Shown: positions 1 to 9,076, counted from the stretch's first letter. The stretch is DNA of 64,000 bases from JAPPKS01 sp963667895 (GCA_965223985.1 OZ245030.1:4588001-4652000); one strand, 5' to 3'. Program-made: numbers and translations. The notes: generated by a model not told the origin, from the sequence alone.

Positions 1-634
1 ACCTGAGATCGCCCTGATTTTGAGCTTGGCTCACGCCGATACTAGAACCAGAGTTTGCAGGCTTAACGAAAACAGGGTAAGTCAGGTTCTGTTCTACCTT
101 TTCAACGACTTCTTCTGGATTAGTTTCCCACTCGTTTTTGGTGAACCACACGTATGAAACAACAGGGAGATTTTCCTCCTTTAGGACGGCTTTCATGATA
201 ATTTTGTCCATTCCTGCCGCCGAGCCAAGTACACCTGCTCCCACATACGGAATATTCATGAGTTCTAGTAATCCCTGCAGCGTTCCATCTTCACCGTGAG
301 CACCATGTATAACAGGAAAAACGATATCAATCGGCATGTGTTTATTTCGCTGAAACTGTCCTATTCCACGCCTACACATCAGAAACTGCGGCTTAGGCCC
401 GAGCTCAATGATAACTTTGTTAGAGTTGGATTCATTCGGAAGACTCCCGCTGGTAAATGTATCCAATTCAAGAAATTTATCGCTGGTCAACCATGCACCG
501 GTTTTTGCAATGTAGATAGGTGTAAGCCCGTATCTTCCATTTAGAGCTGCCAGAACCTGATGAGCCGTTATGATAGAAACTTCGTGCTCTGGAGAACGAC
601 CACCGAATATTAGGGCGACATTTTTTTTTCGCAT
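1..634 (-). CDS. ddl: D-alanine--D-alanine ligase, N-terminal part (runs off the window)
   Basis: ATP-dependent ligase that makes the D-Ala-D-Ala dipeptide used by MurF in cytoplasmic peptidoglycan precursor synthesis. The reverse-strand translation starts MRKKNVALIFGGRSPEHEVS, the typical Ddl N-terminus with the GGxSxEHEVS signature. It continues through a conserved HGAHGEDGTLQG segment (usually HGxxGEDGxxQG), the NIPYVGAGVLGSAAGMDK segment and the start of the ATP-grasp domain (VFVKPANSGSSIGVS). About 211 residues are present; the C-terminal ATP-grasp half lies to the left of position 1. The ATG at 634-632 follows a GGAG only a few bases upstream, and the run of A codons after it is original sequence. 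It lies 142 bp downstream of murF on the same strand, so it is probably the next gene of the cell-wall operon. Identification is secure, completeness is not. Confidence 0.93.
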   Translation of the reverse strand, partial: MRKKNVALIFGGRSPEHEVSIITAHQVLAALNGRYGLTPIYIAKTGAWLTSDKFLELDTFTSGSLPNESNSNKVIIELGPKPQFLMCRRGIGQFQRNKHMPIDIVFPVIHGAHGEDGTLQGLLELMNIPYVGAGVLGSAAGMDKIIMKAVLKEENLPVVSYVWFTKNEWETNPEEVVEKVEQNLTYPVFVKPANSGSSIGVSQAQNQGDLR

Positions 635-776
635 CTCCTAAATCTATTCCTTTCATGCCTCAAAATCCTACTTCTGGACTTTGGTGGAATTGACACTCTG
701 GCGTTGCGGTGAATTAGCGTCCAGCTATCACAAATCCCCGCTTGCTGAAGATGTGTACAGTTGTAACTGAATAATT

Positions 777-2450
777 TTAACCCCCCTCGCTGTAGCTGTC
801 TGGAAGGTCATTTTCAAATAATACGACATCGCCGAATTTTAAGATATTATTCAAGGATTCCGACGCTTGTGTGAGACTTTCGACAAGCAGTATCTTCTCC
901 TTTGGAAAACCAGCGGTTTTCAACCCTTCGTAAATCGGTTTGGTTTGCAATGGCCCCACCAAGATGACAAAATCGCAGACCTTGGCAGCTTCCGCGCCTA
1001 AGCCTCTGTTTTCATCGAATTCGATGTTTCCTAGCTCTACCATGCCTGGCGTAACGAGAATCTTTCTGCCATCATTGAATCCTTCCAATACCTCAAGCGC
1101 CGCCCTAGCCCCTACTGGGTTAGCATTGAATCCATCATCAATAACGGTTACACCGCCGGCGCCCGAAATCAACTGCAATCTGTGCGGGATGGGTTCGATA
1201 AATTTTGTTGCATGGCTTACGTCATCTAAGGTTAACCCACATTTTAAGGCGACAGTAGTAGCAGCCAAAATATTATGAACGTTATTTGTCCCGATGAGTT
1301 TGGTTTCTACTTTACATGTTTCGCCCGAACGTTTTTCAATAATAAAAGTAAGTCCACGTCGGGTGTTTTCAATCTTACGCGCGGTCAATCCGACCTTTTC
1401 ATCCAGCCTATCCACCGCATACCTAGCCACTTCAATGGTAGTTTTATTCGCTAACGCCGAACAAATTTCATTATCATCATTGAAAACCGCAATCCCATCG
1501 TGAGGCAAAGACTCAATAAGCTCATATTTGGTGCGTGCAATATTTTCAAGGTTTTTGAACCGTTCTAGATGCTGAGCTCCCACTGCCGTGAGTATACCGA
1601 TTTCTGGGTATACCAATCGACACAATTCCCTGATATCGCCCCTTTTATATGCTCCCATTTCTACAATAAATATCTCGTGCTCCGGCTCAAGCTGTCCCCT
1701 AATCACTTTGCAAATCCCCATAGGAGTATTATAGCTGTCCGGAGTCATTAAAACATTGAATTTTTGGGAGAGCATCGAATTCAGAATGTACTTTGTGCTC
1801 GTTTTGCCGTAACTCCCAGTGATACCGATAACCTTGGGACGAAGCTTTCTCATCTTTTTCCGGGCAGATCGAAGGTAACCTAGGTTTATGGTTTGCTCTA
1901 AGGGATAAATGAGGAGATTAGCCACGGTCAAATTGATAGCGACGAGCTGATTCAACAAAAATGTGAAAATGAGTATAACTAAAAATTGCGAGTAGAGTTG
2001 ATGATTCGCTAGTCGCCACACGGAAAATCCACCACTTAACCACGTCAGTGCAATTATTGCAGCGAAAAGTAGCACTAGAGAAAGTCCAAAGACCCGTTTC
2101 GCTCTTGCTGTGTAAACGAGAGGTTTCTTCGCTTTGAACTTTTTTTGCTTGACGATAAAATAGGCTTCAATGGCTATCCAAGATAAGATAAAAAAGGGCA
2201 ACGATAAAGGTTTTATGTTTAATGGATAGAGGATTAGTGCTGGAACGATAAGACCGCCGTTAGCCACGATCTCCCTGACATCAAACAGCCGTTTTGGATG
2301 ATTTCCTAACCAACCTAAAAACCTTCCACTTTTATATCCCTCTAATTGAAGAATATGGAGTGCACGGTTGGTTCGAACAACCGCCCTCGCAAGCCAAAGA
2401 AGTATAGCTGGAATTACAAGCAGCCCAACATAGTTAATAAAATCCGACAT
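777..2450 (-). CDS. murF: MurF-like Mur ligase with an N-terminal membrane region
   Basis: Predicted UDP-MurNAc-tripeptide--D-Ala-D-Ala ligase, the last cytoplasmic step of pentapeptide synthesis. The catalytic half begins with the Mur ligase P-loop GITGSYGKTSTK (about residues 209-220) and contains the central and C-terminal Mur domains. It ends with GDVVLFENDLPDSYSEGG, a tail I recall from membrane-anchored MurF relatives. The first 200 residues are not the normal UDP-binding domain. They carry four or five hydrophobic helices (around 5-24, 66-78, 85-100, 120-140 and 152-185), so the enzyme is probably tethered to the inner membrane. I chose the ATG at 2450 because it has AGGA about 8 nt upstream and lies 2 nt after the preceding stop codon. 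A longer start at 2498 would run back into that gene. Flanking murE and ddl support the role. A MurT-like or other Mur ligase role is less likely. Confidence 0.8.
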   Translation of the reverse strand: MSDFINYVGLLVIPAILLWLARAVVRTNRALHILQLEGYKSGRFLGWLGNHPKRLFDVREIVANGGLIVPALILYPLNIKPLSLPFFILSWIAIEAYFIVKQKKFKAKKPLVYTARAKRVFGLSLVLLFAAIIALTWLSGGFSVWRLANHQLYSQFLVILIFTFLLNQLVAINLTVANLLIYPLEQTINLGYLRSARKKMRKLRPKVIGITGSYGKTSTKYILNSMLSQKFNVLMTPDSYNTPMGICKVIRGQLEPEHEIFIVEMGAYKRGDIRELCRLVYPEIGILTAVGAQHLERFKNLENIARTKYELIESLPHDGIAVFNDDNEICSALANKTTIEVARYAVDRLDEKVGLTARKIENTRRGLTFIIEKRSGETCKVETKLIGTNNVHNILAATTVALKCGLTLDDVSHATKFIEPIPHRLQLISGAGGVTVIDDGFNANPVGARAALEVLEGFNDGRKILVTPGMVELGNIEFDENRGLGAEAAKVCDFVILVGPLQTKPIYEGLKTAGFPKEKILLVESLTQASESLNNILKFGDVVLFENDLPDSYSEGG

Positions 2451-2452
2451 GA

Positions 2453-3211
2453 TTATTTTCCTAAGAATCTTGAAACAATTCGGCAAAACTGGGGACAACT
2501 ATCTAGGTAAGAAAAATGTCCTGCATTCTGTAGCACAACTAAGCCCGCATCTCCAATCTCTTTTTCCATTATTTTCGCATGTGAAACCGGAGTTGCTGTG
2601 TCTTTCTCTCCCCAGACAAGCAAGGTTGAAGCTCTGATTTTGGGTAATATCGGTTTTAAATCTTCATTAACGATTTTAGTAAATGTCCCTCGCATTTCAC
2701 CTGCATCTTGATAATCCTTAGATCCAACCAACCTAGAAATAGCGTCCCTGACTTTTTCGCCGTATTTTCCAAACAATCGCCTCGCAAAAAGCAGTCTCCC
2801 AATCTTGGCAATTGACACGCGAACATGATATTTTAACGTGCGTCGAGGTTTAATCCCTGCGCTGTCAACCAAGATCAACTTATTCACTTTTTCTGGATGT
2901 TTGGCTGCTAACACGATCGCAATTCTTCCGCCGAAGGAATGAGCGATTATACTCGCTTTAGAGACTCCGAGTTTTGTGAAAAAGGCTGAAACAAATAGTG
3001 CGTAGTCATCAGCACTCCAAGGACAAGGCGGCAAATCGCTGCTACCAAATCCCGGTAGGTCTAACGCATACGCTTTGTAGCCGCTGACGAGATAATCAAA
3101 TACGGGCTTGAAACTTACTGCTTGTCCGCCCCATCCATGAAGTAGAACAACTGTTTCACCTACCCCTTCAACTTCGTAAAAAATTCTAAGCCCGTCAACC
3201 TCAATAAACAT
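2453..3211 (-). CDS. Alpha/beta-hydrolase
   Basis: An alpha/beta-hydrolase fold protein of about 252 residues with no signal peptide, so probably cytoplasmic. It shows the oxyanion segment LLHGWGG, the nucleophile elbow AHSFGG (GxSxG-like, with Ser in the H-S-F-G-G turn), a downstream acid in GEKDTATPVSHA and the catalytic His in NAGHFSYLD. The triad is therefore complete. It resembles 2-hydroxymuconate-semialdehyde-hydrolase or esterase types, but the substrate cannot be read from the sequence. The gene lies 76 bp downstream of murE and its stop is 2 nt from the murF start, so it is translationally close-coupled to murF inside the cell-wall cluster. The ATG at 3211 is preferred to an upstream TTG at 3223, although neither has a strong ribosome-binding site. 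A link to cell-wall or lipid-carrier metabolism is only suggested by position. Confidence 0.85.
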   Translation of the reverse strand: MFIEVDGLRIFYEVEGVGETVVLLHGWGGQAVSFKPVFDYLVSGYKAYALDLPGFGSSDLPPCPWSADDYALFVSAFFTKLGVSKASIIAHSFGGRIAIVLAAKHPEKVNKLILVDSAGIKPRRTLKYHVRVSIAKIGRLLFARRLFGKYGEKVRDAISRLVGSKDYQDAGEMRGTFTKIVNEDLKPILPKIRASTLLVWGEKDTATPVSHAKIMEKEIGDAGLVVLQNAGHFSYLDSCPQFCRIVSRFLGK

Positions 3212-3287
3212 CCTAACACTCAATTCTAACGTGCCAATTCTTCTATAGGCCTTGGTATCCTGCGACGAACTCCGTGTGCGGACCGCT

Positions 3288-4790
3288 TCATCGACACAAT
3301 CTCAACTGTTCAAGAAACGTCGACGCGACCTCCCGATCATCGAAATGAAACCGTTGTCCATTAATTTCTTGATAAGACTCATGTCCTTTTCCAGCGATGG
3401 CGACAAGATCTCCTGGCTTTGCCAAGTATATCGCATGAGCGATAGCCTCTTTCCGATTCACGATCCGGACATAGTTCGCCCCATCTGGCAAACCGTTCAC
3501 AATATCAGCGATGATTAGATCGGGGTCTTCAGTACGCGGGTTGTCGGAAGTAATAACGCTGTAATCGGCGATTGTAGCGGAAATTCTTCCCATCTTCGGA
3601 CGTTTGCCGGAATCTCGATCCCCTCCACAGCCAATCACGCAGATTATCCGCCCCGCCGTAATCTTTCGAGCGGCAGTTAGAAGATTTTCGAGGCCGTCTG
3701 GCGTATGTGCGTAATCCACAACGAGCGCGAAATCCTGTCCCATATCAACCCGCTCAAATCGTCCCGGCACGATTGTCGATTCAAGTCCTTCTCTGATTGT
3801 CTGTAGAGGGCAACCATGATGCAACCCCACTCCTATTGCGGCAAGCGCGTTGTAAAGATTATAATCCCCCAACAAGTGCAGTTTCACGCGGATGTTGCCC
3901 GATGGCGTAATTGCGGTAAAAATGAGCCCGCTAAGCGTTGACTCTACATCACGAACCGTTAGATTGGCTCGACTTCTGACACCATATGTCAATATGCTAT
4001 CGTCACTCACTACTGGGCTTATTCGCCGCCGAATTACATTAGATACAGTGGAGTCTGCATTGAGAATTGCCATTCCATCTTGAGCTCGAAGCTGCTGAAA
4101 TAGCATGAGCTTAGCATCGAGATAGTTTTCCATCGTCCGATGGTAGTCGAGGTGATCTTGTGTCAAATTTGTAAAAACACCCGTCTCAAACGTGAGGCCC
4201 GCCAACCGATGCTGCGCTAGCCCTTGAGACGAAGTTTCCATGATAGCATATCCTATATCAGCACCAGCAATCTTGGCAAATAACCCATGTAGTGCAAGTG
4301 GATCGGGAGTAGTTGTAGCGGCTGGAATGGATACATCCCCATAGCGATGATGAACCGTACCCATCATTGCGGATTTGATACCAGCGGTCTTGAAGATGGA
4401 ATGAACAAAGTACGCGGTCGAAGTCTTGCCGTTCGTTCCAGTGATACCAATCAGTTTCAGTTTAGCGGCGGGGGTATCGTACCAGTTGGATGCGATAACT
4501 GACAGCGCAATTCGTCCATTCGGCGTTTGAATGTAAGTCACATCCCGTGGAAGGTCATCTGGAGGCGGCTTTTCACCGATAATTACAACTGCGCCTTTCT
4601 GGACTGCCTGCTGAATAAATGTGTGACCATCGACTTTAACACCCTCATAGCAGATGAACGCACATTCTGACTGTACCTCGCGATGATCACTTACAATGCC
4701 ACTAATTTCTCGATCAATAACACCAACTGAGGAGAAAGCGTCTACACCGCGGAGTAATCTTTGGAGATTCACATCATGGTACCTACACAT
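3288..4790 (-). CDS. murE: UDP-N-acetylmuramoyl-L-alanyl-D-glutamate--2,6-diaminopimelate ligase
   Basis: Cytoplasmic ATP-dependent ligase that adds the third stem-peptide residue. Its 500 residues show the three Mur domains: an N-terminal UDP-binding part (DHREVQSECAFICYEG region), the P-loop GITGTNGKTST (residues 115-125), and the YLDAKLMLF segment with the lysine (K227) that is normally carbamylated. The C-terminal domain contains DNPRTEDP with D416-N417-P418-R419. DNPR is the known specificity motif for meso-diaminopimelate rather than lysine, so the wall is probably DAP type. It lies 39 bp downstream of ftsI on the same strand, the usual division and cell-wall order. Length is normal for the family. 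Confidence 0.96.
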   Translation of the reverse strand: MCRYHDVNLQRLLRGVDAFSSVGVIDREISGIVSDHREVQSECAFICYEGVKVDGHTFIQQAVQKGAVVIIGEKPPPDDLPRDVTYIQTPNGRIALSVIASNWYDTPAAKLKLIGITGTNGKTSTAYFVHSIFKTAGIKSAMMGTVHHRYGDVSIPAATTTPDPLALHGLFAKIAGADIGYAIMETSSQGLAQHRLAGLTFETGVFTNLTQDHLDYHRTMENYLDAKLMLFQQLRAQDGMAILNADSTVSNVIRRRISPVVSDDSILTYGVRSRANLTVRDVESTLSGLIFTAITPSGNIRVKLHLLGDYNLYNALAAIGVGLHHGCPLQTIREGLESTIVPGRFERVDMGQDFALVVDYAHTPDGLENLLTAARKITAGRIICVIGCGGDRDSGKRPKMGRISATIADYSVITSDNPRTEDPDLIIADIVNGLPDGANYVRIVNRKEAIAHAIYLAKPGDLVAIAGKGHESYQEINGQRFHFDDREVASTFLEQLRLCR

Positions 4791-4829
4791 TCAAACAATC
4801 TAGCAGGAAATTCCGATTTCGCCGTTCTC

Positions 4830-6542
4830 TCAATTCGTATCATATACTTCTACGTCCGTTGTCCTTTGGGCGAAAAGATCTTTATGGGTCAGATAGCGCA
4901 TCACCTGGTCGGCAATCTCTCGGAAAATCGGTGCGGTGACTCTACTACTCAGCTCAGCGCCTGCAGGTTCGTCAACGACAACGATAATTGAAATCAGCGG
5001 ATCTTCGGCCGGAAGAAATCCTGCAAAACTAGTAGTGACTTTACCGTCTACATACCCTTTACCTTTTTCCGCCTTCTGAGCTGTACCCGTTTTACCGGCT
5101 ACGCGGTATCCCCTTACCCGTGCGCGAATGCCACCGCCAAGTTCCGTTACCCTAACAAGCATGTCGGTGATTGTTTCCGCTGTTTCGGACGAGATCACAC
5201 GGCGAATCGGTTTTGGGTGAAAACGCTTCACCAGATTCCCATTGCGGTCAAGAATCTGTTGGGTCACATAAGGTTTTAGCAGAACACCACGCGTAGCGAT
5301 TGCGTTCATAGCATTCAACATCTGGAGTGCTGTCACGGAAATACCCTGACCGAATGGCACCGTAGCCATCGAATAGCCATCCCACTTGCGAAACCCTCGC
5401 ATGCTACCATCCTGCTCGAAGGGCAAATCTATACCCGTTTTCTCCCCAAAGCCGAAACGGCGTGTATAATCCTCAAGACGCTCTTTATCGAGACGACTCG
5501 CAATCTTGACGATGCCGATATTACTCGATTTTTGAATCACCTCCGTGAGCGTTAGCCAAGTGTTTGGCTTAATATCGTTGATGACATGCCCATTCGGCAA
5601 ACGGTACCTCCCCAATTCGCAATACACCTGCGAATCGGCTGACATGACTTTCTCGTTGATTGCGGCTGAAGCCGTGACAATCTTGAACACTGAACCCGGT
5701 TCATATTGTGCCCATATTGCGAGGTTTCGTTTGGCTAACTCTCCACTTTGAGAATAGCGGTTTGGGTCATAGGCTGGATAATTCGCCATCGCTAGGATTT
5801 CACCGTTTTTGGAGTGCATGACAATTACGGAACCCGATTTGGCACGCCATTTCTTACATCCTTCAATTAGTTCTTTCTCCGAAATAAATTGAATAGATTC
5901 ATCAAGTGTAAGGACAATGTTGTGGCCCTGCTCGGCTGCATCCGGACCAAAATTTAAAGGGCTATTAGAAGGTCCCTTCGCGGATTCCAATTCGTGAGGT
6001 GCCAAATAGGCGTTGTGTTCATTTTCAATCCCTTCAATACCTTTGTTCTCAAAATCCGTATACCCAACAATGTGACTCGCCAGTTCACGTCTAGGATAAC
6101 GCCGCTTTCCAGAAACTTCATAATTCAATCCATAAATACTTTCCGTAATCCCCCGAAGGTCCTTCAAACGACTGTAATCCAAATTGCTGTCCAGCCGAAC
6201 ATACCGTTTATCCTTCTTCCGAAGCGCCGAAAGCAACTCTGATTCTGAAGCATCAAGCAAAGGAGCAAGTTTACTGGCAACCACATGAGGTGCAACTTTC
6301 ATAACTTTCGGATCCGCAACAACTGAAACCATGTCTTGATTAATTGCAAAAACACTATATTGTCGATCGAGAATCTTACCACGCTTAATTTGAGACTTCG
6401 TCTCAGTTTTCAGCAGGCTCTTTAAATACGACTCACGTTGAAGATACTGAACAAGAAAGAGTCTACCAATCAGCACGACCATGCAAATCTCTAAGACAAT
6501 GAGCATTTTAACAATGCGGGAAGAATGTGTGGTTCGAATCAT
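4830..6542 (-). CDS. ftsI: Division-specific penicillin-binding protein (FtsI/PBP3 class B transpeptidase)
   Basis: Septal peptidoglycan DD-transpeptidase anchored in the inner membrane with its catalytic domain in the periplasm. An N-terminal transmembrane helix lies at about residues 12-33. It is followed by the PBP dimer domain (with RRYPRRELASHIVGYTD) and the transpeptidase domain. The three active-site motifs are intact: S284-V-F-K287, S339-S-N341 and K484-T-G486. At 570 residues it has the usual length and no PASTA extension. The gene sits between ftsL and murE, the canonical order. The start is the ATG at 6542, with the ftsL-like stop 26 bp upstream. Confidence 0.95.
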   Translation of the reverse strand: MIRTTHSSRIVKMLIVLEICMVVLIGRLFLVQYLQRESYLKSLLKTETKSQIKRGKILDRQYSVFAINQDMVSVVADPKVMKVAPHVVASKLAPLLDASESELLSALRKKDKRYVRLDSNLDYSRLKDLRGITESIYGLNYEVSGKRRYPRRELASHIVGYTDFENKGIEGIENEHNAYLAPHELESAKGPSNSPLNFGPDAAEQGHNIVLTLDESIQFISEKELIEGCKKWRAKSGSVIVMHSKNGEILAMANYPAYDPNRYSQSGELAKRNLAIWAQYEPGSVFKIVTASAAINEKVMSADSQVYCELGRYRLPNGHVINDIKPNTWLTLTEVIQKSSNIGIVKIASRLDKERLEDYTRRFGFGEKTGIDLPFEQDGSMRGFRKWDGYSMATVPFGQGISVTALQMLNAMNAIATRGVLLKPYVTQQILDRNGNLVKRFHPKPIRRVISSETAETITDMLVRVTELGGGIRARVRGYRVAGKTGTAQKAEKGKGYVDGKVTTSFAGFLPAEDPLISIIVVVDEPAGAELSSRVTAPIFREIADQVMRYLTHKDLFAQRTTDVEVYDTN

Positions 6543-6568
6543 TTTCCTTTAGACTAACCTAACAATCG

Positions 6569-6868
6569 TCAGTTGTTGTCATCCTGAAGAATCTGTGCTG
6601 GCTCAGTAGGCTGAATCATATTGAGCTTTTTAGCGATTTGATGAATGCGTTCTATCGAAGTCAATTTTGCCTCCTGAATTTCAAGTTTGCCGATATCGTT
6701 GAGTAGGAACTTCCGATGCGGCTCAAGTCCCTCGCGCACTTCCTCAACAATCTTGTTTTGATCGGAGGAAAACCATACGCTCACAAAGAAGACGCAAACA
6801 TACAGTGCTAGGACACAGTACGCAATTGGAGTCAGCTTTTTCGACGTTCTCAATCTTGGACGTTTCAT
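6569..6868 (-). CDS. ftsL: FtsL-like septum assembly protein
   Basis: A small single-pass protein of about 99 residues from the ATG at 6868. It has a basic N-terminus (MKRPRLRTSKK), one hydrophobic helix (about residues 13-32, ending VCVFFVSVWF), then a helical, probably coiled-coil, extracytoplasmic segment. That is the FtsL/DivIC layout, a scaffold of the FtsQLB complex that recruits FtsI and FtsW. FtsL sequences are poorly conserved, so the call rests on topology, size and its place between rsmH and ftsI. An upstream in-frame start at 6925 would add about 19 residues without typical features, and the ATG at 6868 has a modest AGG upstream. Confidence 0.75.
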   Translation of the reverse strand: MKRPRLRTSKKLTPIAYCVLALYVCVFFVSVWFSSDQNKIVEEVREGLEPHRKFLLNDIGKLEIQEAKLTSIERIHQIAKKLNMIQPTEPAQILQDDNN

Positions 6869-7026
6869 AGAATGCCTGAAGACAACAATATAAAGATTGT
6901 TACGTGTGCTTTGCCCAATCACCAAAACCTGCTCAGTGAGGTAAAATATAGCAACTTGGTCCAGGTCAGGGAATACTTAATTTCCCAACGTTGCGTACTA
7001 TAATTTACCAAAGAGTTTGGCAATAA

Positions 7027-7048
7027 ATCTCACCGAGTGAAGTGAGAT
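7027..7048 (-). terminator. Small hairpin between rsmH and ftsL
   Basis: A perfect 7-bp inverted repeat (ATCTCAC / GTGAGAT) with an 8-nt loop lies 46 bp after the rsmH stop. Read on the minus strand it is followed by a short T-rich stretch (TTTATTG). It could be a weak attenuator reducing read-through from rsmH into ftsL-ftsI, or a processing site. The T-run is too short for a confident intrinsic terminator. Confidence 0.3.
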
Positions 7049-7094
7049 GGGCTAAATCTTCTACTTTAATGATAAAATACGCTGAATTGATGAT

Positions 7095-8069
7095 TTAAGA
7101 TTCGCAGATCTTCATCGCAGCGCGCAATTTTGCACTGCGACATCGAGGGTTTTTCCGAATTTCATCGGGTTGCGGAGTAATTGGACGTTTCGTGAGTATT
7201 TGCAGAGACGGCTTGTGATCACAGACACAGATCGGCGCTTGAGGTGGACAGACGCAGGAGCAGGAAAGATTGCGAAATCGTTGCTTTACAATCCGATCCT
7301 CAAGCGAATGAAATGAAATGACGCAAATGCGCCCGCCTGACGCTAAAGCTGAAATCGCACAGTCTATACCTAACTTAAGACGATTTAATTCATCGTTGAC
7401 ATGAATTCTGAGCGCCTGAAAAACCCGTGTTGCATTGTGGATACGCGATTGTCTTGCCTTTGGGGGAATCGCCTTCTGGACAATCTCAGCAAGTTGAAGC
7501 GTGGTAGTAATGGGGCAGTGCTTTCGAAATTGAACGATTCGGCGAGCGATGTTCCGCGCATAGCGTTCTTCTCCATAATCCCAAAATATGTCAGCTAGTT
7601 TCTCCTCGTTGCTCCGGTTTACAACCTCCTCAGCGGAAAGTTGCTGATCTGGATTCATACGCATATCTAAAGGACCAGAGTGCGTAAAACTAAAACCCCG
7701 ATTCGGCATGTCAAGCTGCAGAGATGAAACCCCTAGATCCAATAAGACTCCATCCACTTCAGTTACTGAATGTGTTTCAAGAATCTCATCTAAATGAGCG
7801 AAGTTTCCATGAATCAATGCACACCGACCCCTGAACCCACTAAGTTTTTCCTTGGCAATCTCCAATGCCTCTGAATCCAGATCTGCCCCGAGGAGGTAAC
7901 CGTCCGGTGCACACGCCCGCAATATGGAAGCCGCATGTCCCCCTAACCCGACAGTGCCATCAATATAATAACCACTGTTTTTCGGTTGTAACAATTCAAT
8001 TACTTCATTGATTAAAACCGATATGTGTGCCGTCTCTATCTCCTTCTGGGACTCCTCGACTGACGACAT
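7095..8069 (-). CDS. rsmH: 16S rRNA (cytosine(1402)-N4)-methyltransferase RsmH
   Basis: S-adenosylmethionine-dependent methyltransferase that makes N4-methyl-C1402 in the decoding centre of 16S rRNA. The 324 residues include the characteristic start HISVLINEVIELL, the SAM motif DGTVGLGGHAASIL, the VDGVLLDLGVSSLQLD block, the RGFSFTHSGPLDMRM block and the C-terminal ISFHSLEDRIVKQRF. All are diagnostic of MraW/RsmH. It is the first gene of the division cluster here, and no mraZ precedes it. A strong promoter lies 66 bp upstream of its start codon. Confidence 0.97.
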   Translation of the reverse strand: MSSVEESQKEIETAHISVLINEVIELLQPKNSGYYIDGTVGLGGHAASILRACAPDGYLLGADLDSEALEIAKEKLSGFRGRCALIHGNFAHLDEILETHSVTEVDGVLLDLGVSSLQLDMPNRGFSFTHSGPLDMRMNPDQQLSAEEVVNRSNEEKLADIFWDYGEERYARNIARRIVQFRKHCPITTTLQLAEIVQKAIPPKARQSRIHNATRVFQALRIHVNDELNRLKLGIDCAISALASGGRICVISFHSLEDRIVKQRFRNLSCSCVCPPQAPICVCDHKPSLQILTKRPITPQPDEIRKNPRCRSAKLRAAMKICES

Positions 8070-8134
8070 GACTAGTTAATCCCCGGTCAGCGTGACGTTC
8101 CGAACCTCCCAAGTTTTTATCTTCATCAAAACCT

Positions 8135-8162
8135 ATTATATCATAGGTATAGACGGTGTCAA
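8135..8162 (-). promoter_or_regulatory. Sigma70-type promoter for the rsmH cell-wall operon
   Basis: On the minus strand, TTGACA (8162-8157) and TATAAT (8140-8135) are both exact consensus hexamers with a 16-nt spacer. Transcription would begin near 8128, about 60 nt before the rsmH start. The -35 box is part of an 8-bp inverted repeat, GGTGTCAA/TTGACACC (8155-8162 and 8191-8198), shared with the divergent promoter. Confidence 0.75.
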
Positions 8163-8190
8163 GCCAAAATCTTCGGTCGTATAAACTCCG

Positions 8191-8219
8191 TTGACACCAT
8201 CTTTCCGATATGTTATTCT
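8191..8219 (+). promoter_or_regulatory. Sigma70-type promoter for the SDR gene
   Basis: TTGACA at 8191-8196 and TATTCT at 8214-8219 are separated by 17 nt and read towards the SDR gene at 8327. The -35 box lies back-to-back with that of the rsmH promoter, 28 bp apart, within the same inverted repeat. The -10 is weaker than that of its divergent partner. Confidence 0.55.
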
Positions 8220-8326
8220 ATTTGAAATATCAATTACCAACGCAAATCTCCGGCGCGATTATCGGAAGCCGAATATGACGGCTGCACAAGTAGTTTGTTT
8301 ACAGGACTTGCAAGGAAAGTGATGCT

Positions 8327-9076
8327 ATGAGACTTACAAACAAAGTTGCAATCATCACAGGAGGAGCATCTGGGATTGGACAAGCAACAGCCCTATTGTT
8401 TGCGAAGGAGGGGGCGAAGATTGTTGTGGCAGATTTGAATGATACGGGCAGCTTTGAAACCGTGGACCAGATTCGATCCGCTGGCGGCGAAGCAACCTCC
8501 GTCCTCACCGACGTAACTTCAGCCAAAGATGTAGAAGCCATGGTGCAATCTACATGCAACGCTTACGGCAAACTGGATGTGTTGTTCACCGGTGCCGGAA
8601 TCGCAATGCGCCTTCCTGTCGTGGAATTGCCGGAGGAAGATTGGGACCGTTGCATCGCCATCAATCTGAAAGGGACTTTTCTCTGTTGCAAATACGTCAT
8701 ACCCGAAATGCTTAGGAACGGGCAGGGGGCAATTATCAGTGTTGCGTCAATCTACGGCATTGTTGGAGCGGAGAACCGCGCCGCATACCTCGCCTCCAAA
8801 GGGGGCGTTGCGAATATGACACGTGGTATGGCGTTAGACTACGCCGCCGAAAACATTCGCGTCAACTGCATCTGCCCGGGATTCACGGACACACCGCTTG
8901 TGCGGAGCATCATAAAAACGCAGGCAGAACGTCAATCGCTAGCAGAACGGCACCCGATGGGCCGTCTTGCCACCCCACAAGATGTAGCCTACGGCGCATT
9001 GTACTTGGCGTCCGATGAAGCCGCCTTCGTTACCGGTATTGTTTTACCAATTGACGGAGGGTATACGGCAGGATAA
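8327..9076 (+). CDS. Short-chain dehydrogenase/reductase (SDR)
   Basis: A classical SDR of 249 residues with an NAD(P)-binding Rossmann fold. The cofactor motif T11-G-G-A-S-G-I-G18, an acidic residue after beta2 (VVADLND, suggesting NAD(H)), the GAGIA motif (usual NAG), Ser in ISVASIYG and the catalytic Y154-x-x-x-K158 are all present. It ends with the typical FVTGIVLPIDGGYTAG. It resembles FabG and sugar or alcohol dehydrogenases; substrate cannot be assigned. It is transcribed divergently from rsmH and followed by a 117-bp gap before the cytochrome gene. Confidence 0.93.
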   Translation: MRLTNKVAIITGGASGIGQATALLFAKEGAKIVVADLNDTGSFETVDQIRSAGGEATSVLTDVTSAKDVEAMVQSTCNAYGKLDVLFTGAGIAMRLPVVELPEEDWDRCIAINLKGTFLCCKYVIPEMLRNGQGAIISVASIYGIVGAENRAAYLASKGGVANMTRGMALDYAAENIRVNCICPGFTDTPLVRSIIKTQAERQSLAERHPMGRLATPQDVAYGALYLASDEAAFVTGIVLPIDGGYTAG

